18,370 nt of DNA from an uncultured Bacteroides sp. (lineage in GTDB: Bacteria > Bacteroidota > Bacteroidia > Bacteroidales > Bacteroidaceae). The stretch covers positions 1 through 18,370 of the forward strand of contig CAMTFK010000082.1 in NCBI GenBank assembly GCA_947071285.1, read 5' to 3'. Below are positions 1 through 6,858 of the stretch, one piece after another. Positions within the stretch are counted from its first letter, which is position 1, and every line of letters starts with the position of its first letter. The notes beneath the pieces are model-generated. The model was not told where the DNA came from. It worked only from the letters and a program-made list of their open reading frames with translations, and did not search any database. The position numbers were made by a program, and so were the translations under genes.

Positions 1-45
1 GATCTGCGCATGTCTCGTGGGCTCGGAGATGTGTATAAGAGACAG
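1..45. other. Nextera transposase adapter (library artefact)
   Basis: Not genomic. Bases 12-26 are the Nextera read-2 adapter part and 27-45 are the Tn5 mosaic end (AGATGTGTATAAGAGACAG). Bases 4-11 (CTGCGCAT) sit where the 8-base i7 index belongs, and the preceding GAT is the end of the P7 oligo. The reverse complement of the whole block recurs at the other tip of the contig. Genome sequence begins at base 46. Confidence 0.97.
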
Positions 46-185
46 ATCCAGCAATCTTGTTCTACATAGTAGAATTTCTTAGTAAACAAGTTCACATCAA
101 AAGTTCTTTTGGTTCTTCTCTTAGAGTGTGAAACATTGTTGCCAATCATGGCTTTCTTTCCGGTAATTTGACAAATCTTCGACAT
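46..185 (-). CDS. rpmB: 50S ribosomal protein L28, 5' part (cut by contig end)
   Basis: Partial gene read on the minus strand from ATG at 183-185 down to the adapter junction at 46; about 46 codons are present. The translation starts MSKICQITGKKAMIGNNVSH and continues with a basic KRRTKRTF stretch, as in bacterial L28 (C-x-x-TGKKxxxGNNVSHS). L28 is a structural protein of the large ribosomal subunit. The C-terminal part lies outside the contig. It follows tsaD and pncC in the same direction, an arrangement expected in Bacteroides. A Bacteroides-type promoter lies about 50-75 bases upstream. Recognition is from the protein sequence and is firm; the truncation is caused by the assembly edge and is not a mutation. 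Confidence 0.93.
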
Positions 186-234
186 TTCTATCTTATTTTT
201 ATAGTTTTTATCTATACTTATTTCAAACAGAGCG

Positions 235-262
235 CAAAGTAAGTACTTTTATCGATACCAAA
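235..262 (-). promoter_or_regulatory. Likely rpmB promoter (-33 TTTG / -7 TTACTTTG)
   Basis: On the minus strand, TTTG (plus 259-262) is followed 16 bases later by TTACTTTG (plus 235-242), one mismatch from the Bacteroides -7 consensus TAnnTTTG. This would place the transcript start near 228, giving a leader of roughly 40 bases before the rpmB ATG. No start-proximal Shine-Dalgarno is obvious, as is normal for Bacteroides. The stretch 186-306 holds no gene and no convincing terminator for pncC, so read-through from pncC is also possible. Confidence 0.55.
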
Positions 263-306
263 CAAGTTTTTCATAAAATAATTCACTGTATGATAGCAAT
301 TTTTCT

Positions 307-774
307 TCATTTTAAGCACTCACAAAGCATCATTAGAGCATTTTGAACAGCTTTTTGCACATTTCCGTCTCTTCCGTCATCTCCATCCTGCCTGAAAGTT
401 ACAATTTCATTTTTATAGGCAGCGGCAATCCATACAGTACCTACAGGCTTTTCCGGCGTACCTCCTCCCGGTCCGGCAATTCCTGATGTGGCAACAGCAC
501 AATCTGTTTTCAGCGCTTTCATCGCACCTCTTGCCATTTCAATCACCGTCTCCCGGCTGACGGCCCCATACTTTTCCAGTGTTTCGGCTGAAACGTGAAG
601 CAAAGCCATCTTCACTTCATTGGAATATGCCACAATTCCTCCGTTAAAGTATTCTGAACTTCCCGGAACAGAAGTCACCAAAGCTGCAATGCTTCCTCCG
701 GTGCAACTTTCTGCGGTGGAAAGGGACAAATTCTTCACTTTCAGCAGTTCGCCTATTTTTTCTTCCAGTTTCAT
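307..774 (-). CDS. pncC: Nicotinamide-nucleotide amidohydrolase PncC (CinA C-terminal domain)
   Basis: 155 residues, a stand-alone CinA C-terminal domain. The family deamidates nicotinamide mononucleotide to nicotinate mononucleotide in the cytoplasm, returning pyridine nucleotide to NAD synthesis. Visible signatures are STAESCTGG at residues 19-27 with the conserved Ser23, GxVAYSNEVK around 46-55, and SGIAGPGGGTPEKPVGTVW at 97-115. Length is normal for the stand-alone form; the N-terminal molybdopterin-like domain of full CinA is absent. The start at 774 is supported by AAGG a few bases upstream on the minus strand. It lies 173 bases downstream of tsaD in the same direction. I find no TAnnTTTG box in the gap, so co-transcription with tsaD across the dyad at 831-920 is plausible. 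Some annotations call it CinA family protein. Confidence 0.93.
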   Translation of the reverse strand: MKLEEKIGELLKVKNLSLSTAESCTGGSIAALVTSVPGSSEYFNGGIVAYSNEVKMALLHVSAETLEKYGAVSRETVIEMARGAMKALKTDCAVATSGIAGPGGGTPEKPVGTVWIAAAYKNEIVTFRQDGDDGRDGNVQKAVQNALMMLCECLK

Positions 775-830
775 ATACCTTATTATATATAATTCAGTAT
801 TTTGTTCTGTTTTTCCTGCTCATATTACCC

Positions 831-920
831 GAGCCGTATCAAGTCCGTGTCTGCTCCGTATCTATACGCTTGGACTTGATACGGACTTGGTACGGGCCAG
901 ACACGGACTTGATACGGCTC
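831..920. repeat. 23-bp inverted repeat made of 11-bp modules
   Basis: Left arm 831-853 and right arm 898-920 are perfect 23-base reverse complements separated by 44 bases. The region is also periodic: GGACTTGATAC (872-882), GGACTTGGTAC (883-893), GGGCCAGACAC (894-904), GGACTTGATAC again (905-915) and GGCTCAGACAA (916-926) follow each other at exactly 11 bases. GTATCAAGTCC (836-846) and GTGTCTGCTCC (847-857) are the inverted form. Positions 834-846 can pair with 872-884 instead, giving a competing 13-bp hairpin. No T-tract follows on either strand, so it is not a standard intrinsic terminator. It occupies most of the tsaD-pncC gap (775-947), which otherwise shows nothing recognisable. Confidence 0.9.
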
Positions 921-947
921 AGACAAGATATTGGTCTAAAAGTCCTT

Positions 948-1970
948 TTATTGCAATGTTACGCGCGAGTAAGCCGGCGCATCTATAGAACAGAAATCCT
1001 GGTCCTGATATTTGAAGTATCCGGTGATGGCAATCATGGCGGCATTATCCGTAGTATAACTGAACTTAGGGATAAATATCTTCCAGCCATACTTCTCAGC
1101 ATGTTCACGGAAAGCATTGCGTAAACCATTATTGGCAGAAACGCCACCAGCCACGGCTACCTCTTTTATTTTATACTCCTTAGCCGCCTTACGCAGTTTA
1201 TCCATCAGAATATCAACAACCGTAGCTTCGAGCGAAGCCGCTAAATCCACCTTATGATGTTCGATGAAATCAGGGTCTTCCTTTATCCAGTCACGCAGGG
1301 AATAAAGGAAAGAAGTCTTCAACCCACTGAAACTATAATCCAGTCCGGGGATATGGGGCTTACTAAAAGTAAAAGCTTTCGGATTGCCCTGACGAGCCAA
1401 TTTATCGATGATTGGACCACCAGGATAACCCAACCCCATAACCTTGGAACATTTATCAATGGCCTCTCCTGCGGCGTCGTCAATGGTCTGCCCTAAAATC
1501 TCCATATCATTGTATGCCTTCACTAGAATTATCTGTGAATTTCCTCCCGAAACGAGTAAGCAAAGGAAAGGAAATTCCGGCTGAACATTCTCTTCACCTT
1601 CTGCTTTAATAAAATGAGCTAACACATGCCCCGTCAAATGATTAACATCTATCATAGGAATACCCAAAGAGCGGGCGAACCCTTTAGCAAACGACACGCC
1701 TACCAATAGAGAACCCATCAGGCCCGGACCTCTTGTGAAAGCAACCGCACTCAGTTCTTCCTTTGTCACTCCGGCACGTTTCAACGCTTCATGAACCACT
1801 GGAACTATGTTTTGCTGATGTGCGCGTGAAGCTAATTCGGGAACTACACCACCATAGGATTCATGTACTGCCTGACTGGAAACCACATTCGATAGCAAAT
1901 ACCCATCTTTAATAACGGCGGCTGAAGTGTCGTCGCAAGAACTTTCTATTCCTAAAATTATTGTACTCAT
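948..1970 (-). CDS. tsaD: tRNA N6-adenosine threonylcarbamoyltransferase TsaD
   Basis: 340 residues from ATG at 1970. TsaD transfers the threonylcarbamoyl group from threonylcarbamoyl-AMP to A37 of ANN-decoding tRNAs (t6A), acting with TsaB and TsaE, which are not in this window. The N-terminal ILGIESSCDDTSAA is the ASKHA nucleotide-binding start. The metal ligands are seen as H111 and H115 in NHLTGH and D308 in SYTTDNAA; SGGNSQ at 141-146 and AGGVSANNGLR at 274-284 are also typical. A longer reading to an upstream ATG at 1997 would add nine residues (MQRLNVNND) not expected in the family. A -7 box at 1995-2002 leads to a short leader and supports the 1970 start. It is divergent from the TamB-like gene. 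Length and motifs are complete; likely essential. Confidence 0.97.
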   Translation of the reverse strand: MSTIILGIESSCDDTSAAVIKDGYLLSNVVSSQAVHESYGGVVPELASRAHQQNIVPVVHEALKRAGVTKEELSAVAFTRGPGLMGSLLVGVSFAKGFARSLGIPMIDVNHLTGHVLAHFIKAEGEENVQPEFPFLCLLVSGGNSQIILVKAYNDMEILGQTIDDAAGEAIDKCSKVMGLGYPGGPIIDKLARQGNPKAFTFSKPHIPGLDYSFSGLKTSFLYSLRDWIKEDPDFIEHHKVDLAASLEATVVDILMDKLRKAAKEYKIKEVAVAGGVSANNGLRNAFREHAEKYGWKIFIPKFSYTTDNAAMIAITGYFKYQDQDFCSIDAPAYSRVTLQ

Positions 1971-1994
1971 ATCGTTATTTACGTTTAAACGCTG

Positions 1995-2002
1995 CAAAAG
2001 TA
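1995..2002 (-). promoter_or_regulatory. tsaD promoter -7 box TACTTTTG
   Basis: TACTTTTG on the minus strand matches TAnnTTTG exactly and lies 24 bases upstream of the tsaD ATG at 1970, giving an expected leader of roughly 15-20 bases. A clear -33 TTTG is not visible. The box abuts the ATG at 2003 used here for the divergent TamB-like gene, so the two 5' ends are packed very tightly. Confidence 0.6.
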
Positions 2003-5000
2003 ATGATAAAAGTACGATTGATAACGTATTATTTCATATTTTTGTTGGCTAAATCAAACAAACCGCCTATCAGAAAGTTAAAAAAGACAGTTCGCTGGGT
2101 GCTCGGTATTATACTAAGTTTGTATATCGGGACTATATTGCTGTTGAACATTCCCTACGTTCAACGACAGATGTCTGTGCTTGTTGCGAACGAATTATCG
2201 AATGTGCTGGGTACACAATTGACTATCGGGCGGATAAACATGGGGCTACTGAACCGCATCATTATTGACGACTTGTTGCTGGACGACCAATCCGGCAAAG
2301 AGATGTTGAAAGTATCCCGACTCTCTGCTAAATTTGATATACTGCCCCTATTCAAGGGTAAAATATCAATTAGTAACGTGCAGTTGTTCGGTTTCAATAT
2401 TAATCTAGAAAAGCACACACCGGAAGATATACCCAACTTTCAGTTCGTGCTCGATGCATTTGCTTCAAAAGATACCATAAAAAAAGAGAGTAACCTGGAC
2501 CTACGTATCAATTCTTTATTAATACGGCGCGGCAGAATGTCCTATAATGTTCTGTCAGCTGAGGAGACGCCGGGAAAGTTCAATGCGCAACATATCCAGT
2601 TGCGCAATATCATTGCCAATATCTCGTTGAAAGCACTTCAAAACGACTCCATCAATGCAGCTATCAAACGTTTAAGCATTGAAGAAGAGAACTCCGGTTT
2701 TGAATTGAAGAAGTTGAGCTTGAAGATTGTAGCGAACAATCAAAAAATGAATATCGAGAATTTCGCTATTGATTTGCCGAACACTTCGCTTGCGATGGAC
2801 ACCATACGCATGGAATATGACAGTCTGGAAGCTTTCAATAATTTTGCCAATGACGTACATTTCTCATTCCGCATGCTACCTTCGGATATTGCCCTTTGCG
2901 ACCTGGCGGCATTTGTGCCCGCATTTTCCCCTTTCAGGGAGAAATTGCGGATAGCAGTAGAAACGAACGGCACTGTCAACCAACTAAACTGTCCGCACCT
3001 GTCCGTTACAGGGAATCAGCATTTCCACTTGAGGGGAGATGTTTCTTTACAGGATTTGTCCCGTCCCCAGGATGCTTTTGTGTTTGGTAATCTTTCCAGC
3101 CTCTATGCCGACCCTGAAGGAGTGGCTTTCTTTGTCCGCAATCTGAGCAGGAACTATGAAGGTGTTCCGCCAATATTGCAACGATTGGGAACTATCTCTT
3201 TTCGTGGAGAAGTATCGGGATATTTCACAGACATCGTTACTTACGGTTTAGTACATACTGATATTGGTTCTATCAAGACCGACTTAAAGTTAAGTTCCAA
3301 TAAGGAAAAAGGTTACTTTGCTTATTCAGGAGCTGTGAAAACCGAAGAATTTGAATTAGGTAACATGCTGGCTAACGAAAAACTTGGGAAAGTGACCTTC
3401 AATCTCAATGTAGAAGGTAGCCACTATGAAAAGCAATATCCTTCCATTGTGATGAAAGGATTGGTCGCATCCATCGACTACAGCGATTACACCTATGAAA
3501 ATATCACTCTTGACGGAGAATACAAACAAGGCGGCTTCAACGGAAAAGTGGCATTGGACGACGAAAATGGTTCCGTGCTGCTGAATGGTAATATCAATAC
3601 CGCCAGCCACGTACCTACTTTTAACTTCCACGCGAATATCCACAAAGTGCGTCCTCATGAACTGCACCTGACGCCCAATTATGAAGATACGGAACTTTCA
3701 GTTCAACTGACAGCCGATTTCACCGGTGGCTCCATTGATGAAATGAACGGAGAAATCAATATTGACAGCCTACAATTCACAGCACCTGATAAGAACTATT
3801 TTCTGGATAACCTGAAAATAGCTGCTACCCGGAAAGATGAATCCCACAGGCAACTGAAAATAACCTCTAATTTCCTGAACGCAAGCATCGAAGGGGATTA
3901 CTCCTATCGTACATTGCCTGCCAGCGTACTGAATATTATGCGGAGATACATCCCTGCCCTGATATTGCCGGATAAACAACAGATAGAAAGTGAAAATAAC
4001 TTCCATTTTGATGTGAACATATTCAATACGGACTTATTCTCCACCCTATTCAACATTCCGGTTAAGGTTTACACACATTCCACCCTTAAAGGATACTTCA
4101 ATGACAAAGCTCAACGCTTGCGGGTGGAAGGATACTTCCCACGCCTGCGCTACGGAGATAAATTCATTGAATCCGGCATGATATTATGTGAGAATCCCGG
4201 TGACAAATTCCATGCACGCGTACGGTTCAGCAACCGCAAGCCGACAGGTGCGATAAATGTAGCATTAGAAGCCCAAGCCAAGGATGATATCATCCAGACT
4301 GCTTTAAACTGGGGTAACAGTAGCACTGTCACATATAGTGGTAAATTGGCTGCTGCCGCTCACTTCATCCGGACACAAGCCGGAGAGCAGGACCATAAGC
4401 GTATCCGTTCCGGCAAGGGAGCTCCAGCACTGAGAACCGTTGTCGATGTTCAAAAAACGGATATCATCCTGAACGATACGTTGTGGGAAATACATCCGTC
4501 ACAAGTAATCATCGACTCCGGCAAAGTACATATCAATGACTTCTATTTCAGCCATAAAGATCGGCATCTCCGTATCAACGGCGTCATTTCGGAACAGCCC
4601 GAAGATACAGTTCGTCTGGATTTGAAAGATATTAATATAGGTTATGTATTCGACATTGCCGATCTTGGAGTTAATTTTCAGGGCGAGGCCACCGGTCCTG
4701 CATATGCCAGTGGTGTATTAAAGAAGCCCATCATGTACACCGACCTTTTCATTCGGCGGCTTGGGCTGAATGATGGCCTGCTGGGCGATGCCAATATCCA
4801 CGGAGAATGGCACCATGACGTGGAAGGTATCTACCTCGATGCCCATATCCGGGAGAAAGACATTGCCAAAACTCATGTATCCGGCTACATATACCCCATA
4901 AAGCCCAAGAGTGCGCTCGATTTGCAGATTGAAGCCGACAGCACTAATCTGAAATTTATAGAATACTTTATGAGAAGCATTACTCCGGAGTTTAACGGAC

Positions 5001-6700
5001 GTGCCAGTGGCAATGTACATTTCTATGGTAAATTCAAAGGTCTCACTATGGAAGGCCGCGTATTCGGCGATGCTTCTATGAAGGTGGACGTACTGAATAC
5101 CACTTTCTTCATTAAAGACAGTATTCGTATAGAGCCCAACGGGCTGACTTTCCGCGATAACCGCATCTTTGACCCGCACGGTAACCAAGGCCGCGTGAAC
5201 GGCTATCTACATTACGAGCACTTCAAAAACCTGGAATATCGTTTTCAGTTTGAGATAAATGATATGCTGGTGATGGATACGAAAGAATCACTGGACTTTC
5301 CTTTCTATGGAACTGTTTATGGAACAGGCAGTGCTTCGATAGCAGGCAATGCCCGGGATGGTGTCAATATTGATGTAGCCATGACCACCAATCGCAACAC
5401 TAACTTCGTTTATATAAAAGATAATGTATCCTCGGCCGCCAGCAATCAGTTCATCCGGTTTGTGGATAAGACGCCACGACGGGTAGTGCTGGATTCCATA
5501 AGTCTGACTTCCGACTACGAACTGGCTCAACAGGAAATGCGTCAGGAAGAAGAAAGCCAGACGGATATCCGCCTCAATCTGCTCGTTGAAGCTACTCCGG
5601 ATGCAACAATGCGTATCGTCATGGACCCTATCGCAGGTGATTACATCAGCGGGCGAGGTTCAGGAAATATCCGCACGGAATTCTATAACAAAGGCGACGA
5701 TGTAAAGATGTTCGGCAACTACCGCATCAGCCAGGGAGTTTATAAATTCAGTTTGCAGGAGGTGATACGCAAAGACTTTACCATCAAAGACGGGAGTACC
5801 ATCAACTTCAACGGTCGTCCACTGGATGCCACTATGGATATTCAGGCAAACTATACGGTGAACTCCGTTTCGTTGAATGACCTGGTGCCGAATGTAGGCA
5901 ACTACGACATCCAGACAAATATCAGAGTCAACTGTACCATGAACCTGACAGGGCAACTAACTTCACCTAATATCAAATTGGGCTTGGAAGTGCCTAATGA
6001 ACGAGACGAAGTACAGGCACTTATCCGTAACTATATCCCTACGGATGAACAGATGAATATGCAGATACTCTACCTGCTGGGTATCGGCAAGTTCTATCCA
6101 CCGGAAAATATGGGCGGTACTCAGAACTCAAATATGATGACTTCCGTACTTTCATCCACCCTTTCGGGACAATTGAACAATGCACTTTCAAGTATCATCA
6201 ACAGCAATAACTGGAACATCGGCACAAACCTCAGTACCGGAGAAAAAGGATGGACAGATATGGAATTTGAAGGCATGCTGTCCGGGCAGTTACTAAACAA
6301 CCGTTTGCTCATCAACGGTAACTTTGGCTACCGTGACAATCCACTGGCAAATACCAATTTCGTGGGTGACTTTGAAGCTGAATGGCTCGTAAACCGTAGC
6401 GGAGACATACGGTTGAAAGCATATAATGAAACCAATGACCGCTACTATACCCGCACAAACCTGACAACGCAAGGTATTGGTATCATCTTCAAGAAGGATT
6501 TCAACCGCTGGAAAGAACTAATGTTCTGGAATAAGTGGAGACTGAAACGATTGCAACAGGAGATGGAAAAGAAAGAAGCGGAAAAGGAACAACCCGATAT
6601 CTCTAAAGACATCAAGCGTGATTCACTAAATATACAAACAACCGCCAATCCCTCAAAAGAAGCACAAGCCAAACTAAAAAGAGATGAAGTGAAAAGATAG
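2003..6700 (+). CDS. TamB-family translocation/assembly module protein (DUF490)
   Basis: About 1565 residues. One N-terminal hydrophobic anchor follows a basic stretch (RKLKKTVRW, then about 18 apolar residues near 32-52), so the protein is fixed in the inner membrane with the rest in the periplasm. The body is long, repetitive and beta-rich, as in AsmA/TamB bridge proteins; near the anchor is an AsmA-like LLLDDQSGKEMLKVSRL segment. The last 400 or so residues before a charged tail carry the conserved TamB C-terminal domain (for example GVYKFSLQEVIRKDFTIKDGSTINFNG). Family members assist outer-membrane protein assembly with TamA or move phospholipids between membranes; which applies here is not visible, and no TamA-like gene is in the window. 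The extreme C-terminus is a Lys/Glu-rich tail. Start uncertain: ATG at 1961 overlaps tsaD, ATG at 2003 is used here, and TTG at 2045 would give MAKSNKPPIRKL, an equally good anchor. Confidence 0.9.
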   Translation: MIKVRLITYYFIFLLAKSNKPPIRKLKKTVRWVLGIILSLYIGTILLLNIPYVQRQMSVLVANELSNVLGTQLTIGRINMGLLNRIIIDDLLLDDQSGKEMLKVSRLSAKFDILPLFKGKISISNVQLFGFNINLEKHTPEDIPNFQFVLDAFASKDTIKKESNLDLRINSLLIRRGRMSYNVLSAEETPGKFNAQHIQLRNIIANISLKALQNDSINAAIKRLSIEEENSGFELKKLSLKIVANNQKMNIENFAIDLPNTSLAMDTIRMEYDSLEAFNNFANDVHFSFRMLPSDIALCDLAAFVPAFSPFREKLRIAVETNGTVNQLNCPHLSVTGNQHFHLRGDVSLQDLSRPQDAFVFGNLSSLYADPEGVAFFVRNLSRNYEGVPPILQRLGTISFRGEVSGYFTDIVTYGLVHTDIGSIKTDLKLSSNKEKGYFAYSGAVKTEEFELGNMLANEKLGKVTFNLNVEGSHYEKQYPSIVMKGLVASIDYSDYTYENITLDGEYKQGGFNGKVALDDENGSVLLNGNINTASHVPTFNFHANIHKVRPHELHLTPNYEDTELSVQLTADFTGGSIDEMNGEINIDSLQFTAPDKNYFLDNLKIAATRKDESHRQLKITSNFLNASIEGDYSYRTLPASVLNIMRRYIPALILPDKQQIESENNFHFDVNIFNTDLFSTLFNIPVKVYTHSTLKGYFNDKAQRLRVEGYFPRLRYGDKFIESGMILCENPGDKFHARVRFSNRKPTGAINVALEAQAKDDIIQTALNWGNSSTVTYSGKLAAAAHFIRTQAGEQDHKRIRSGKGAPALRTVVDVQKTDIILNDTLWEIHPSQVIIDSGKVHINDFYFSHKDRHLRINGVISEQPEDTVRLDLKDINIGYVFDIADLGVNFQGEATGPAYASGVLKKPIMYTDLFIRRLGLNDGLLGDANIHGEWHHDVEGIYLDAHIREKDIAKTHVSGYIYPIKPKSALDLQIEADSTNLKFIEYFMRSITPEFNGRASGNVHFYGKFKGLTMEGRVFGDASMKVDVLNTTFFIKDSIRIEPNGLTFRDNRIFDPHGNQGRVNGYLHYEHFKNLEYRFQFEINDMLVMDTKESLDFPFYGTVYGTGSASIAGNARDGVNIDVAMTTNRNTNFVYIKDNVSSAASNQFIRFVDKTPRRVVLDSISLTSDYELAQQEMRQEEESQTDIRLNLLVEATPDATMRIVMDPIAGDYISGRGSGNIRTEFYNKGDDVKMFGNYRISQGVYKFSLQEVIRKDFTIKDGSTINFNGRPLDATMDIQANYTVNSVSLNDLVPNVGNYDIQTNIRVNCTMNLTGQLTSPNIKLGLEVPNERDEVQALIRNYIPTDEQMNMQILYLLGIGKFYPPENMGGTQNSNMMTSVLSSTLSGQLNNALSSIINSNNWNIGTNLSTGEKGWTDMEFEGMLSGQLLNNRLLINGNFGYRDNPLANTNFVGDFEAEWLVNRSGDIRLKAYNETNDRYYTRTNLTTQGIGIIFKKDFNRWKELMFWNKWRLKRLQQEMEKKEAEKEQPDISKDIKRDSLNIQTTANPSKEAQAKLKRDEVKR
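2037..2044 (+). promoter_or_regulatory. Possible -7 box TATTTTTG inside the tamB-like 5' end
   Basis: TATTTTTG matches TAnnTTTG exactly but lies inside the open frame, between the ATG at 2003 and the TTG at 2045. If it is the true promoter, translation must begin downstream at a non-ATG codon (for example GTG at 2099), which would remove the basic residues before the anchor. It may instead be a chance match in AT-rich sequence. Confidence 0.3.
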
Positions 6701-6715
6701 CTGATTTTTTCACTT
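6687..6715 (+). terminator. Possible weak hairpin spanning the tamB-like stop codon
   Basis: AAGTGAAAA (6687-6695) is the reverse complement of TTTTCACTT (6707-6715), with an 11-base loop holding the stop codon TAG at 6698-6700. The 9-bp stem is AT-rich and no T-run follows it, so termination strength is doubtful. It is the only stem I see between the TamB-like gene and the pump operon. Confidence 0.3.
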
Positions 6716-6726
6716 TCAAATTCCGA

Positions 6727-6755
6727 CACTTCACCTCCTAATAAGGCCACTTCAC
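6727..6755 (+). promoter_or_regulatory. Direct repeats CACTTCAC x2, candidate LytTR operator
   Basis: Identical octamers CACTTCAC at 6727-6734 and 6748-6755 are offset by 21 bases (13-base gap). LytTR-domain regulators typically bind two direct repeats of about 9 bp separated by about 12 bp. A related CACTTTCA is at 6711-6718. The pair sits 34-62 bases upstream of the pump -7 box. A LytTR regulator is encoded downstream at 13230-14021. Assignment as its operator is inference. Confidence 0.4.
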
Positions 6756-6788
6756 TCTGTTGCAGGTACAATCTACGTTCACCATTCC

Positions 6789-6796
6789 TACCTTTG
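6789..6796 (+). promoter_or_regulatory. Efflux operon promoter -7 box TACCTTTG
   Basis: TACCTTTG matches TAnnTTTG exactly, 62 bases before the pump ATG, giving an expected transcript start near 6803 and a leader of about 55 bases. The -33 element is weak; the nearest TTG is at 6760-6762, farther than the usual spacing, which would fit a promoter needing an activator. Confidence 0.6.
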
Positions 6797-6808
6797 TCCT
6801 CATGGAAA

Positions 6809-6825
6809 CACTATATTCCATAGTG
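6809..6825 (+). repeat. Short dyad in the efflux operon leader
   Basis: CACTAT (6809-6814) and ATAGTG (6820-6825) form a perfect 6-bp inverted repeat around ATTCC. It lies just after the predicted transcript start, so it could be an operator for a dimeric repressor or a small leader hairpin. It is short enough to be chance. Confidence 0.4.
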
Positions 6826-6858
6826 AACGCAAGACATTAACCCGTAACAACAAACGAC

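Noticed and set aside
783..792. TTATATATAA palindrome before pncC
   Set aside because: Short AT-only palindrome in AT-rich DNA, expected by chance.
831..920. Dyad as a standard intrinsic terminator or a CRISPR array
   Set aside because: No T-tract on either strand, and 11-base contiguous units without spacers do not fit a CRISPR array.
620..1124. Plus-strand frames of 122 and 84 residues over pncC, the dyad and tsaD
   Set aside because: They run antisense through two conserved genes and their peptide is partly the translated 11-bp repeat.
4718..5188. 156-residue minus-strand open frame within the TamB-like gene
   Set aside because: Lies wholly inside a well-supported gene in the opposite direction and has no recognisable motif.
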